A stretch of DNA of 64,000 bases, taken from positions 116,138-180,137 of the forward strand of contig JAMSKV010000008.1 in the NCBI GenBank assembly GCA_024515975.1. Direction: 5' to 3'. Each line of letters opens with the position of its first letter. The stretch's first letter is position 1. Of this stretch, positions 28,905 through 39,262 are shown one piece after another. Origin of the DNA: Endosaccharibacter trunci (GTDB taxonomy: Bacteria > Pseudomonadota > Alphaproteobacteria > Acetobacterales > Acetobacteraceae). Made by a program: the position numbers and the translations under genes. The notes under the pieces were generated by a model that made no database searches, was not told the DNA's origin, and saw nothing but the letters and a program-made list of their open reading frames with translations.

Positions 28905-29873
28905 TCACGGGGCCGTGATGGCAGAGGACGGCTGGACGGCGATCCGGTCCACCGGCAGCACCGCCTTCAGCGTGCCCTGCTTCACCATGAAGTCCTGGAA
29001 CGCACGATAGCGCGCGACATCGAGCAAGGCCGGGTCACTGTCCTGACGCGGCAGGCTGGCGGTCCAGGCGGCGCGGTTCAGCTTGGTATCCAGCTCGGGA
29101 TGGTCGCGCACGAAGGCGGCCCACATCTCGTCGGGATGGTTCAGCAGGGCGATCGTGCCCTCCTGCAGTGCGGCCATGAAGCGGCCGATGCGCGGGTCGT
29201 TCAGCTCGTCGCGCCGGGCCAGGACGATCAGCTCGTCATAGAGCGGCACGCCGTGCTCCTCGGGAAAGAAGGCGCGCGCCTTGAAGCCGCGCTGCTCCAG
29301 GTCGATCAGCTCGTAATTGCGCATCGCTCCCATGATCGCATCGACGCGATGCGTCATCAGCGCCTGTTCGAGCTGGAAGTTGACGTCGGTGACGGTGACG
29401 TCGCCGGGCTTCAACCCGGCGGAGGCCAGCATCCCCTTCAGCAGCGCCTCGTCCGCCGCCCCCACCGAGGCGCCGATGCGCTTGCCCTTGAGATCGGCCA
29501 GGGTGTGGATCGGCCCGTCGGCGGCGACGATCAGGGTGTTGAGCGGCGTGTTCTCCAGCGTGCCGACACGCACCAGATCGAGACCGCCTTCGACCAGCAG
29601 CGGCAATTGCACCTGATAGCCGATGCACAGATCGGCCTGGTGCGCGGCGAGCAGACGCGGCGGCGAGGCCGGATCGGTCGGCGCGATGAAATGCACGTCG
29701 AGCCCGTGGCGCGCATAGGCGCCGCTATACTGCGCCGACAGCAGCGCCTCGTGGTTCGCGTTCACGAACCAGTCGAGGATCACGTCCAGACGATCCAGGG
29801 GAGGATTGGGCGCCGCGACGGCTGAACGTCCGAGAAGAAGCGCCAGGGCGACGCCGAGCAGGAGGTTTCGCAT
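28905..29873 (-). CDS. ABC-type substrate-binding protein, ThiY/NMT1-like (pyrimidine/thiamine precursor)
   Basis: A 322-residue periplasmic binding protein with a signal peptide (LLLGVALALLLGRSAVAA). It is of the NMT1/THI5 type: LDVILDWFVNANHEALLSAQ at the start, GLDVHFIAPTDPASPP, and the GASVGAADEALLKGML loop. In thiamine salvage, ThiY binds formylaminopyrimidine and hands it to a ThiXZ permease. Translation overlaps the TonB receptor stop by one nt (TGATG), so both are under the upstream TPP riboswitch. No permease or ATPase gene accompanies it here; the next gene is an unrelated exporter 200 bp away. Confidence 0.88.
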   Translation of the reverse strand: MRNLLLGVALALLLGRSAVAAPNPPLDRLDVILDWFVNANHEALLSAQYSGAYARHGLDVHFIAPTDPASPPRLLAAHQADLCIGYQVQLPLLVEGGLDLVRVGTLENTPLNTLIVAADGPIHTLADLKGKRIGASVGAADEALLKGMLASAGLKPGDVTVTDVNFQLEQALMTHRVDAIMGAMRNYELIDLEQRGFKARAFFPEEHGVPLYDELIVLARRDELNDPRIGRFMAALQEGTIALLNHPDEMWAAFVRDHPELDTKLNRAAWTASLPRQDSDPALLDVARYRAFQDFMVKQGTLKAVLPVDRIAVQPSSAITAP

Positions 29874-32200
29874 CAGAACGCACTCGCGACGGTGAGAAGG
29901 GCCGCGAAGCCGCCGCCCAGATAATAGGTGGGGGCGCTCCCGGCGATGGTGGTGCCGTAGCGGCCGACCGTATCGCGCGCATTCGTGGTCGGCGACGCCA
30001 CGCCGGACAGCACGTTCTCATCGGTGATGTTGACGAGATTGAGCCGGAACTCGGGATGTTTGGCCGGGCCGAGCGTCGGCAAACGCACGCCGAGAGTCAC
30101 GTCGCCCTGGGTGTGATCGCTGATCCGCTCGTCATTGGTGAAGGTCGCATACTGGGCGCCGACATATTTCACCGTCACCGTGCCGAACCAGGTGCCGTCA
30201 TCGTAGGTCAGCCCGGCCGCGCCCTGCCAGCGCGGGCTGCGCACCGCCTCGTGTCCGGCGGTGGGAAGCAGATCTCCGCCCACGGCGAGATCATTGTCGA
30301 TGGTGGCGTGGAGATATTCGCCGCTGAGGTAGGGACTCCAATGATGCCACGGACGCAGACCGATCTCCGCGTCCACGCCGCGCGAGGTCTGCCCGCCGGC
30401 ATTGATCGTCGAGCCGGTCAGCACGCCGTTCAGGTCGATCACCGTGGCGATCTGCCGATTGGTGAAATTGTAGTTGAAGGCTGTGACGCTGCCGATGATC
30501 CAGTCGCCCTGCCGCCGATAGCCGATCTCCTCGGAGATCGAATACTCGTCGCGCAGATTCCGCGACGCCTGGTTGATCAATACGCCGCTGCCGGGGTCGA
30601 AGCTGTCGAACAGCGTGCTGGCCGACGGCGTGCGGAAATTGGTCGAGACACTGGCGAAGATCTGGTTGCGCCGGTCGATCTGCCAGCGCAGTCCGGCGCG
30701 CGGCAAGGGCTCGGCGCTGTCGATGCCGGTGCGATAGGTGGCACCGGGAATCGCGTTCCAGCCATCGCGCGTCACCATCGCCTGCCTGAAGCCGAGATCG
30801 ATCGTGAGCGCATGGTCGAGCAAGGAGATGCTGTCGCCCACGAACAGCGCGTTCACCTGCGCGATGCTGTGATCGTCCTGAAACAGGAGTTTGCGCCCGT
30901 CGGCGAGATGGATCACGTCGCGCGCGGAATCCGCCCAGATATTGGCTGGCGTGCCGTCCTGGGACAAAACGCTGAACGTGCCGGGTTCGTGGTCGTCGGC
31001 GTAATCGTACCAGAATCCGGCGGTGATCGTGTGATTGCGCCAGCGCCAATCGAGCTTCGAGGTGAATCCGGCCCGGTAGCTGGTTTGCTGGTAGTTCGAC
31101 ATCACGGTCGCCACACCGTCCACCGCGCCCGGCAGGGAGAGGGAGTCCGTCACCGGCTGCGTGCCCTGGAACAGGCCCTGCTCCGGCAGGGTCGTGCCGC
31201 CCGGCGTGTTGCCGTAGCCATACTGCGCGTACGGCACGACCGACACCGTCAGCGCGTGGCTCGCATGCCATTCCGCCGGTGCCGCGACATAGAACAATCT
31301 GTAAGGCTGCTGATACAGACGCCAATAATTGGTATCGCCCGGCGTGTAGGTGCCATCGTAGTTGTTGGGACCGGAGCGGCCGTACTCCTTCCAGTCCGCC
31401 TGCGTCACCAACGGATAGGCCGAGGTGACGGCGTCGTTCCAGGTACCGAGCAGGGAGACCGTGGACCCGTCGCTCCAGTCGCGGCGGAAGCGGAAATCCA
31501 CGTGCTGCCGCTTGTCGCGCCCCGAGCCGCGCCAGTTATCGGCGGCGGAATGCGAATAGGACACGAATCCCCTGATCCCGCTCCCGCCGATCGCACCCGT
31601 ATCGAGACGCACGAATTCCCGGCTGGTGTGGTAGGAGCCGTACGAGCCGTCCACGAACCCGCCCGCCTCGCGCGCCGGATCGCGCAGAAAGAGCGACATC
31701 AGCCCGCCGGCCGCATTGATCACCGGAGAGTCGAGATCGCCGGTGCCCTGCGACAAATCGATCCGGTCCAGATTTTCCGTATCGGCGAACTGGTTCGGAT
31801 ACCCGGTGTAGTAGGCGATATCGTTCAACGGCATGCCGTCGAGCACATAGCCGATCTCGTCCGAGCCCAGCCCGCGCAGGCTCAGCGTGTTCTCGGCCGA
31901 GATGCCGAGCGGATCGGCGCTGGCGGCGTTGGCGCCTGGCAGCAGCGAGACGAGCTGGAACGCGTTCTCCGTCGGCGCCGCGCGTCTGAGGAAATCCGAC
32001 GACACGGTGGAGAGCGACCGGGTCGCCGTCTGCACGCGGATCAGGCCGCCGCCGGCCTGCGCGCCGACGGGACCGTTGGCGGTGGGCGCGCCGGAGCGGC
32101 CTTCCACGACCAGGTTTTCCTGCGCCAGGGCCGCTCCGGACAGCAAGGTGGAGCCCAGCAGGGTGGACCCCCAGAATACGCGCGTACGGACGGATAGCAT
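29873..32200 (-). CDS. TonB-dependent receptor for thiamine or a thiamine precursor
   Basis: A 775-residue receptor: signal peptide with GSTLLSGAALAQ, plug domain with LSLRGLGSDEIGYVLDGMPL, and a long barrel ending LTVASAF. The TPP riboswitch directly upstream and the ThiY-like partner indicate uptake of thiamine, its phosphate or the pyrimidine moiety across the outer membrane. The ATG at 32200 lies 8 nt after AGGGAGG, which is itself part of the riboswitch. It shares the terminal pattern LSGVAS...PTYY.G..FAA.LT with the receptor at 53028-55469. Confidence 0.9.
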   Translation of the reverse strand: MLSVRTRVFWGSTLLGSTLLSGAALAQENLVVEGRSGAPTANGPVGAQAGGGLIRVQTATRSLSTVSSDFLRRAAPTENAFQLVSLLPGANAASADPLGISAENTLSLRGLGSDEIGYVLDGMPLNDIAYYTGYPNQFADTENLDRIDLSQGTGDLDSPVINAAGGLMSLFLRDPAREAGGFVDGSYGSYHTSREFVRLDTGAIGGSGIRGFVSYSHSAADNWRGSGRDKRQHVDFRFRRDWSDGSTVSLLGTWNDAVTSAYPLVTQADWKEYGRSGPNNYDGTYTPGDTNYWRLYQQPYRLFYVAAPAEWHASHALTVSVVPYAQYGYGNTPGGTTLPEQGLFQGTQPVTDSLSLPGAVDGVATVMSNYQQTSYRAGFTSKLDWRWRNHTITAGFWYDYADDHEPGTFSVLSQDGTPANIWADSARDVIHLADGRKLLFQDDHSIAQVNALFVGDSISLLDHALTIDLGFRQAMVTRDGWNAIPGATYRTGIDSAEPLPRAGLRWQIDRRNQIFASVSTNFRTPSASTLFDSFDPGSGVLINQASRNLRDEYSISEEIGYRRQGDWIIGSVTAFNYNFTNRQIATVIDLNGVLTGSTINAGGQTSRGVDAEIGLRPWHHWSPYLSGEYLHATIDNDLAVGGDLLPTAGHEAVRSPRWQGAAGLTYDDGTWFGTVTVKYVGAQYATFTNDERISDHTQGDVTLGVRLPTLGPAKHPEFRLNLVNITDENVLSGVASPTTNARDTVGRYGTTIAGSAPTYYLGGGFAALLTVASAF

Positions 32201-32207
32201 CGCTCAT

Positions 32208-32283
32208 GCCTCCCTTCGCTGGAATGACCCAGATCAGGTTCGACGGGTTTGATCTCAGCCCGCATCGGCGGGCACCCCGGTCA
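32208..32283 (-). promoter_or_regulatory. TPP riboswitch (THI element)
   Basis: On the minus strand the element reads GGGGTGCC (32278-32271), CGGGCTGAGA, ACCCGTCGAACCTGATCTGG and GCGAAGGGAGG, which are the conserved blocks of the thiamine pyrophosphate aptamer in order. The last helix strand includes the Shine-Dalgarno sequence of the receptor gene, so TPP binding would hide it and block translation. Confidence 0.97.
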
Positions 32284-32389
32284 TACGCTGTTAGTGTTCT
32301 GTTTTAGGATACAGGTCAATAGGCGAAGTTTATAGTTTTGGCACCCGTAACAATTTAATTAGATAATAACTTCTGCCTATAGAAATACG

Positions 32390-33421
32390 CTACCAAGACG
32401 GAAGCACCACTTCAAATGTTGTTTGGAAGTATGCAGTGCTGTCACCAAATAGAACAGGGGTCTCCTCCTGATAGACTGAAACGCTACCTCCAAACGTTTC
32501 CCTAGTAATTTTTTCCACCATATATAGACCGATACCCTCGCCTGGCAGATTTGTTGATATGGCCGATACGCCACGCATCCCCTCCGTAAATATTCTACTT
32601 TTCTCACTCTCCTCAATCTTCGGTCCAAAAGACGATACACTAACTATGGTTTTATCAAGCTCGTCTCGAACTTGCACGTCGACGCGTCCCTCTTCGGGAC
32701 AATATTTCAGGCCGTTGTCAATCAGACCGTAAGGAACCAATTCAAGTATCGCCGCTCCCCATGTTCTCTTGTATGAATTCCCATATAGATTAACAGACTT
32801 CCTACGCCCGGCTGCGCGAGATTTGAAGCATCTAACTACTTTGTCGACCTTCTTGAATACAGGCACATAGTCCTCGACTGAATTGGGGAGAGCATTACCT
32901 ACAAAGTCTAGAGCGTCTGCTCGCATCTGAAGCATACCCTGAGAAGCCAATATGTTTTCTATTCTCTTTTTACATTCATGGTAGTTTTTTTGATCATTAA
33001 GGCTACTTGCCTCTACAGCAGAATGATAGATCGAGTCAGAGAGAGCCCTCAAGTCATGTATTAATATTCCCTGACCCCGCAAGGCTGTCATCTGCACATT
33101 CCGATAATTCTCGATAATTCCCTCTACCATTTTCTCGATTTGTATTTTTTTAAATGATACAGAATAATTATAGAACTTCTTTAATACCTTTGACCCATCA
33201 ATCAATATAAGAGCAGGAAATATTATCAATTCTCCCCTTGGCAAGAATTGGGCATATACGTGATAACCGAACTCAGAAACACTCCATCCGGCTTGATCTA
33301 CACGACAATACGCACCAATTCGAGGGGCATCGCACAACTCGACTGGAAGAGCATGTAATATACCATTTCTAAACGTAAACCTTCCAAAAGAATCGCGTAC
33401 CAAACTCGCCAACGGATACAT
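32390..33421 (-). CDS. soluble sensor histidine kinase of an AT-rich two-gene system
   Basis: A 343-residue protein with no membrane segment. A sensing region without a family I recognise (about 1-110) is followed by a dimerisation helix with LIHDLRALS, where H122 is the candidate phosphoacceptor, and an ATPase domain with the N box (LIDNGLKY, N236), SFGPKIE as a variant G1 box (264-270) and GEGIGLYM as G2 (294-301). The G1 box lacks the usual DxGxG. It overlaps the receiver gene by one nt (TAATG). Base composition is clearly AT-rich against the GC-rich surroundings, indicating transfer. The signal and output are unknown. Confidence 0.8.
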   Translation of the reverse strand: MYPLASLVRDSFGRFTFRNGILHALPVELCDAPRIGAYCRVDQAGWSVSEFGYHVYAQFLPRGELIIFPALILIDGSKVLKKFYNYSVSFKKIQIEKMVEGIIENYRNVQMTALRGQGILIHDLRALSDSIYHSAVEASSLNDQKNYHECKKRIENILASQGMLQMRADALDFVGNALPNSVEDYVPVFKKVDKVVRCFKSRAAGRRKSVNLYGNSYKRTWGAAILELVPYGLIDNGLKYCPEEGRVDVQVRDELDKTIVSVSSFGPKIEESEKSRIFTEGMRGVSAISTNLPGEGIGLYMVEKITRETFGGSVSVYQEETPVLFGDSTAYFQTTFEVVLPSW

Positions 33422-34116
33422 TATGAATGTCCTACGATAGCTGAAAATATAGCCGAACTAGCCAAGCCCTGTATGATAGCGCGAACATCAGATCCAATGT
33501 TCATCCGTTCAGATCTAGATTTTAGGTGAGACAACATTGGGTCTCTTCTGAAGACAGATCTTACGTAGGCATCTTCAAGCAACATTACATCTTTTGTGCT
33601 AACGTCTATTTCGATTAATCTTGTTCTGACTTTGTTCCATATTACATGAGGGTCAACAGCAGCCTCGCTAAAGTGATCTAATTTTGTTATCCAATCCTCA
33701 ATGTCTATTCCCTTTTTTATGATCGCATCTGCTCGCTGCTGGGCAATTTTGGAAGCTTTTTCGTTCAGCATTGCGCCCGTGTACGCAATAACAATCTTTT
33801 CCGGGTAATTCTTTTTTATTTCTGATATTAGACTTGCGCCTTGCGTTGCCATATCGAAGTGCCGCCCAACCCCCATAATATCGCATAAAACCATGTGATA
33901 TCCCGCCACCTCTGCGAGGTCTTTCATGTCGCCGATTGGTGTTATTCTGTAACCATATGACTGAAGGTTAGTTTGTGGTGCGAACGCCTCGTCGTCGATA
34001 ACAGCTACGTTAACTGCTTCACGCCGAGACTTGACAGTTTGCAAATGCGCAGTAGTCCGCATGTAGTTAGAAAGTTCCGAGTTCGACCTAAACGGTTTCA
34101 GAAACAAATCCTTCAT
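33421..34116 (-). CDS. receiver-domain protein paired with the kinase at 32390-33421
   Basis: A 231-residue protein. A receiver domain spans about 35-140: acidic pair D41-D42 in VAVIDDE, phosphoacceptor D79 in LCDIMGVG, T113 in AYTG and Lys in IIKKG (134-135). It is preceded by about 34 extra residues and followed by about 90 (140-231) that match no DNA-binding or enzyme domain I know; they end with a hydrophobic helix, GLASSAIFSAIVGHS. Same AT-rich composition as the kinase and translationally coupled to it. The output could be protein-protein contact or a membrane-directed effect. Confidence 0.78.
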   Translation of the reverse strand: MKDLFLKPFRSNSELSNYMRTTAHLQTVKSRREAVNVAVIDDEAFAPQTNLQSYGYRITPIGDMKDLAEVAGYHMVLCDIMGVGRHFDMATQGASLISEIKKNYPEKIVIAYTGAMLNEKASKIAQQRADAIIKKGIDIEDWITKLDHFSEAAVDPHVIWNKVRTRLIEIDVSTKDVMLLEDAYVRSVFRRDPMLSHLKSRSERMNIGSDVRAIIQGLASSAIFSAIVGHS

Positions 34117-34209
34117 TCTGGATCTCCAACCACAGCGCTCTGCATATTCATGTCAGACTTCTTCTATCTCACGCAACAATGTCTGACCTCTATCTCGCCA
34201 AACGAATCT

Positions 34210-36387
34210 TCACCGCCCCGGCTGGAACCCCTTCTCGCCGAACTGCCAGAGCAGGAAGGCGAACTCGTCGGCGGTCTCGTCGTCGCGCTGCTTTCGGGTG
34301 GAACCGATGCCGTGCCCGGCGTCGAACTCCACGCGCAGCAGCACCGGGCGGCCGCTCGCCGTATCGGCCTGCAGCTTCGCCGTCATCTTGGCCGGAATCC
34401 ACACCGTCACGCGCGGGTCCTCGGCACCGCCGGTCAGCAGCACGGCCGGGTAGTCCACGCCCTTGCGGACATTGTTGTAGGCGTCCATCGCCAGCATGAA
34501 CGGGAACTGCTCCTTGTTCGTCACCGTGCCGAACTCGGGGATATTGGCCGGGCCGCCGGCGGTATATTCCTCCCGGATCGTGTTGGTGGCACCGACGCGG
34601 ATCAGCGCCGCGCGGAACAGGTCCGGACGCTGCGTGATCGCCCCGCCGATCAGGATGCCGCCGGCGCTGGTGCCCTCGCCGCCCAGATGCGCCTTGTCGG
34701 TATAGCCCTTGGCGATCAGCATCTCGCCGGCGGCGATGAAGTCGTGGATCGTGTTCTGCTTGGTCTCGATCTTGCCCGCGTCGTGCCAGGCCTGGCCCTT
34801 CTCGCCGCCGCCGCGCACATGCGCCACGACATAAAGGCCGCCGCGATCGAGCCAGGGCAGGAAGGACGGGTTGAAGGCCGGGTCATAGCTGATCCCGTAG
34901 GCGCCGTAGCCGACCAGATAGGTCGGACGCTTGCCGTCATGCGGCGCGTCCTTGCGGCTGACGATCGAGACAGGCACCTGCGTGCCGTCCGGCGCCACGG
35001 CAAAAGTTTCCTCCGACTGGTAGGCGGACAGATCGCGCGGGAATTGCGGCAGGATATGCGTGTCCGCCAGCGTGCCGGCGGTCGGGTCGTAGCGCAGCCA
35101 TTCGCGGGCACGCACCCAGGATTCCAGGCTCACCAGCGCGCCCGGACGGGTCGGATCGGTCACCAGCCCGCCTTCCGGCGCGATCGCGCCGGCGAAGGGC
35201 AGAGCGATGTCGTCCGGGCGCACCCCGCCCTCGCCCAGACGATGCAGGGAGAAGGTCGCGCCCTCGCGGCTGGTATAATAGAGCCCGTCCCGCGCCGCAT
35301 CGATGCTGGTCAGGACGCCCTCGCCCTGCGGCACCACCAGCTTGGCATGCGCCACATCCGGCGCGGCCAGGCTGGTTTCCACGATCTGGAAGCGCGGCGC
35401 GTCCTTATGCGTCAGCAGATCGATACGGTCGCCGCGCACGGCCAGATCCACCGCGCCGTCTTCCGCCGTCACGACCTTCTTCCATTCCGGGTGTCCGGCC
35501 AGCAGGCCGTTCAGCGGCGCCGCATAGAGCGTCATCTCAGGCGCCACGCCGTTGGAGATCGAGGCCAGCGCGAAATCCGAACCCGGCACGATCGACACCG
35601 ACGGAAACACCGCTTCCGCCTTGAACGGGAACGGCAGATGGTCGGAATCCAGCACCACCGCGTCCCGGCTCGGCTCCTCGCCGAGGACGTGACGGAACAC
35701 GACCTGGTGCGCGTACTGGTCCACAGGCTTCGCGGTCGCCGCGGAAGCCGGCAGGCGGTCGTAGAAGAAGCTCTTGCCATCCGGCGCCCAGCTCACGCTG
35801 GCGAACTGGGCACGATCGATGCTGTCCGGCGCCACCTTGCCGGTCGCCGTGTCGATCACATGCAGCGTGCTGTTCTCCGAGCCGCCCTCGGACACGCCAT
35901 ACGCCACCTTGGCGCCGTCCTCGGTCGGCGCGAACTGGTCGATCTCGGCATGGCGTCCGCCGCTACCCAGGGTGGAGGGGTCCACCAGCACGGTCTCGTG
36001 TCCCTTGGCGTCCAGCATCACCAGGCGGTCCACCTGCGCACCGGCCGGACGCTTGAGATAGAAGATGCGGTCGCCGGCCAGCACCACGGAATGCACGCGC
36101 GGCAGCAGCCCGCTCAGCGCACCGATCTCCCGCGCCAGGGCGTCGCGTCCGGGAATGCGCGCCAGAACCGCGCGAGCGTAAGTGTCCTGCCCGCGCAGAT
36201 AGGCGGTGAACTGCGGCTGTGGCCGCGATTCCATCCAGCGATATGGATCGGTGATCTTGGTGCCGAAATAATCGTCGGTGACGGGCGCCACCTTCGCCAC
36301 GGGCGGCCTGGCCAGCGGCGCCGTCAAGGCGGGCTGCGCGAGAACCACGCCAAACAGAGCGACAGATACGGCGCGACCGAGGCGCAT
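34210..36387 (-). CDS. prolyl oligopeptidase family serine peptidase (S9A), exported
   Basis: A 725-residue periplasmic prolyl oligopeptidase. The start at 36387 gives a signal peptide (GRAVSVALFGVVLAQPALTA) followed by a beta-propeller of about 400 residues. The catalytic domain has S574 in GTSAGG, D657 in GGAEDPRV and H692 in DAGHGIGS. Another in-frame start upstream would hide the signal peptide. In this group the substrate is peptides of up to about 30 residues cut after Pro. It is upstream of the AT-rich two-component genes, 93 bp away. Confidence 0.93.
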   Translation of the reverse strand: MRLGRAVSVALFGVVLAQPALTAPLARPPVAKVAPVTDDYFGTKITDPYRWMESRPQPQFTAYLRGQDTYARAVLARIPGRDALAREIGALSGLLPRVHSVVLAGDRIFYLKRPAGAQVDRLVMLDAKGHETVLVDPSTLGSGGRHAEIDQFAPTEDGAKVAYGVSEGGSENSTLHVIDTATGKVAPDSIDRAQFASVSWAPDGKSFFYDRLPASAATAKPVDQYAHQVVFRHVLGEEPSRDAVVLDSDHLPFPFKAEAVFPSVSIVPGSDFALASISNGVAPEMTLYAAPLNGLLAGHPEWKKVVTAEDGAVDLAVRGDRIDLLTHKDAPRFQIVETSLAAPDVAHAKLVVPQGEGVLTSIDAARDGLYYTSREGATFSLHRLGEGGVRPDDIALPFAGAIAPEGGLVTDPTRPGALVSLESWVRAREWLRYDPTAGTLADTHILPQFPRDLSAYQSEETFAVAPDGTQVPVSIVSRKDAPHDGKRPTYLVGYGAYGISYDPAFNPSFLPWLDRGGLYVVAHVRGGGEKGQAWHDAGKIETKQNTIHDFIAAGEMLIAKGYTDKAHLGGEGTSAGGILIGGAITQRPDLFRAALIRVGATNTIREEYTAGGPANIPEFGTVTNKEQFPFMLAMDAYNNVRKGVDYPAVLLTGGAEDPRVTVWIPAKMTAKLQADTASGRPVLLRVEFDAGHGIGSTRKQRDDETADEFAFLLWQFGEKGFQPGR

Positions 36388-36473
36388 GGGGAACTCCGGG
36401 CTGTGGGACAAGCGGAACAGCGTCGCCGTGCAAACGGGCCCGGTCAAGCGGTGCATCCATCCGGCGGTGGTCG

Positions 36474-36495
36474 TTCTTTTTCTTCAGAAAAAGAA
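36474..36495. terminator. AT-rich perfect hairpin between fghA and the peptidase gene
   Basis: Arms TTCTTTTTCT and AGAAAAAGAA with a two-base loop, 7 bp beyond the fghA stop on the minus strand. The arms match the stem of the other AT-rich repeats in this window (17415, 24464). Likely a terminator for frmA-fghA. Confidence 0.7.
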
Positions 36496-36501
36496 GAGAA
36501 C

Positions 36502-37338
36502 CTACCCGAGCCGCTGCGCATGCCAGCGCAGATGATCGTCCATGAACGACGACACGAAGTAATAGGAATGAGTATAGCCCGGCTGCAGACGCAGTGTCAG
36601 CGCGATCCCTGCCTGTGCACACGCCTCTCGCAGCAGTTCCGGCCGCAACTGCTCGGTCAGGAACGGGTCCGCGTCGCCCTGGTCCACCAGCAGCGCCGGC
36701 ACGCGGGCGCCGTCCTCGATCAGCGCCACCGCATCGTGGCGTCGCCACAGCGCGCGATCCGAGCCGAGATAGCCTGCGAACGCCTTCTGCCCCCAGGGCA
36801 CCTGGCTTGGCGCCACGATCGGCGCGAAAGCCGACACCGCGCGGAACCGATTGGGATTCGACAAGCCGAGCGTCAGGGCGCCATGTCCGCCCATCGAATG
36901 GCCGGTAATGCCCTGGCGCGACAGGTCCACCGGAAATTCCGCCGCGATCAGCGCCGGCAACTCGTCCAGAACATAGCGCCGCATCCTGTAGTGCTCGACG
37001 AAGGGCGCCCGGACCGCATCGAGGTAGAACCCCGCTCCCAGGCCGAAATCGTAGGCGCCATCGGGATCGTCCGGCACGCCCTCGCCGCGCGGGCTCGTAT
37101 CCGGCGCCACGAACACCAGCCCGAGTTCGGCGCAGACGCGCCGATACTCGCCCTTCTCGGTGACATTGGCATGGGTGCAGCTCAGCCCGCTCAGGAACCA
37201 CACCACAGGCAGGCGCGCCCCCGGCGCGTGCGGCGGCACGAACACGGAAAACACCATCTCCGTGCCCGTGCTTTCGGAACGATGCCGGCAGACGACCTGC
37301 TCGCCGCCATGGGCGCGCTCGCGCGACAGGGTCTCCAT
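36502..37338 (-). CDS. fghA: S-formylglutathione hydrolase
   Basis: A 278-residue esterase D-type hydrolase that turns S-formylglutathione into formate and glutathione. The nucleophile S148 lies in GHSMGGHG; the other triad members are D224 (VDQGDADPFL) and H257 (YTHSYYF). FLSGLSCTHANVTEKG near 48 is a family block. The start at 37338 lies only 2 bp after the frmA stop, so the genes are coupled and form the glutathione-dependent formaldehyde pathway. Confidence 0.96.
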   Translation of the reverse strand: METLSRERAHGGEQVVCRHRSESTGTEMVFSVFVPPHAPGARLPVVWFLSGLSCTHANVTEKGEYRRVCAELGLVFVAPDTSPRGEGVPDDPDGAYDFGLGAGFYLDAVRAPFVEHYRMRRYVLDELPALIAAEFPVDLSRQGITGHSMGGHGALTLGLSNPNRFRAVSAFAPIVAPSQVPWGQKAFAGYLGSDRALWRRHDAVALIEDGARVPALLVDQGDADPFLTEQLRPELLREACAQAGIALTLRLQPGYTHSYYFVSSFMDDHLRWHAQRLG

Positions 37339-37340
37339 GC

Positions 37341-38450
<1,110 letters not shown>

Positions 38451-38657
38451 GGGTGGAGGCTCCTCGACTGCACAGGCCGAGGATAGCGCGGAAAGCAGAT
38501 CGAGCGAACCGCCGGAGGGCTTCGCCGATACGTCCGCGATTCCCTGATCGGGCTGCCACGGGATCAACCGTCGACAGCGATGGTCCGATGGCGAACCTCG
38601 GTTCTCCATCGATCTCGAGAAACACGGGCGGCCCGCCGAAACGGCGGGTCCGGCTCG

Positions 38658-38907
38658 TCAGCCCTGTGCGGCCATGGATCGCGCGACGTCTGCGGCGCTG
38701 ATGCCTTCCAGCGCGAGTCCAAAGCCGGTTCCCTCGTCGACCAGGCGGCGCAGCGGCCGCGTCATGGCGATGCGGGGTGTCGCGGCTGGTGAGCAGCGGC
38801 AGGGCGGCGATGCCGTCGGCGATCTCATGGGCCCGGGCGAGCAGGCGGTCGGCCGGCACGATCTCGTTGACCACACCCCAGTTCCTGGCCGTCTCGGCGT
38901 CGAGCAC
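38658..38907 (-). pseudogene. enoyl-CoA hydratase (crotonase) C-terminal remnant
   Basis: The minus strand reads LDAETARNWGVVNEIVPADR, the C-terminal part of crotonase-fold proteins, then shifts frame near 38785 to TRPLRRLVDEGTGFGLALEG and ends in SMAAQG. The N-terminal 150 or so residues, including the oxyanion-hole segments, are missing. It is a decayed gene next to transposase fragments. Confidence 0.7.
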
Positions 38908-38990
38908 CTGATGGGACCTCCCTGACTGCGCCGCTCACCCATTCCGGCCAGACCATCCAGACGGACGACGCAATCATGCGCGCCTCATCT

Positions 38991-39200
38991 TCAGGTCGGG
39001 CATCCGTCGGGTAGTTCGACGGGAAGAGCGCGCTTGGTCTCCTCGTCGTTGGTTTTCTTGAACGGGTGGTCCCTCCCGACCGCCCGGGCACGAGCAATGG
39101 CTGGGCGGGCGTTGACACGCGGCGCACCCGGCCGGTTCTTTGGCATATGAGGCTCCAGAGCCGCCCACGCCTCATCGCTCAACCAGTCCGGATCGCTCAT
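38991..39200 (-). mobile_element. IS5-family transposase N-terminal fragment
   Basis: Reads MSDPDWLSDEAWAALEPHMP, then KNRPGAPRVN, the standard first 30 residues of IS5-family transposases in alphaproteobacteria. The sequence then leaves the family and stops after 69 residues. No catalytic DDE part remains, so the fragment is dead. Confidence 0.7.
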
Positions 39201-39262
39201 ACCTGTCTCCCTCCAATAAACTCGAGGGCAATCAGAGTGGCGCATAAATATCAATAGGCTGA

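Noticed and set aside
32390..34116. Calling the kinase-receiver pair the Detocs defence system
   Set aside because: That system has three components with a separate phosphate-sink protein and a recognisable effector on the regulator; neither is visible here.
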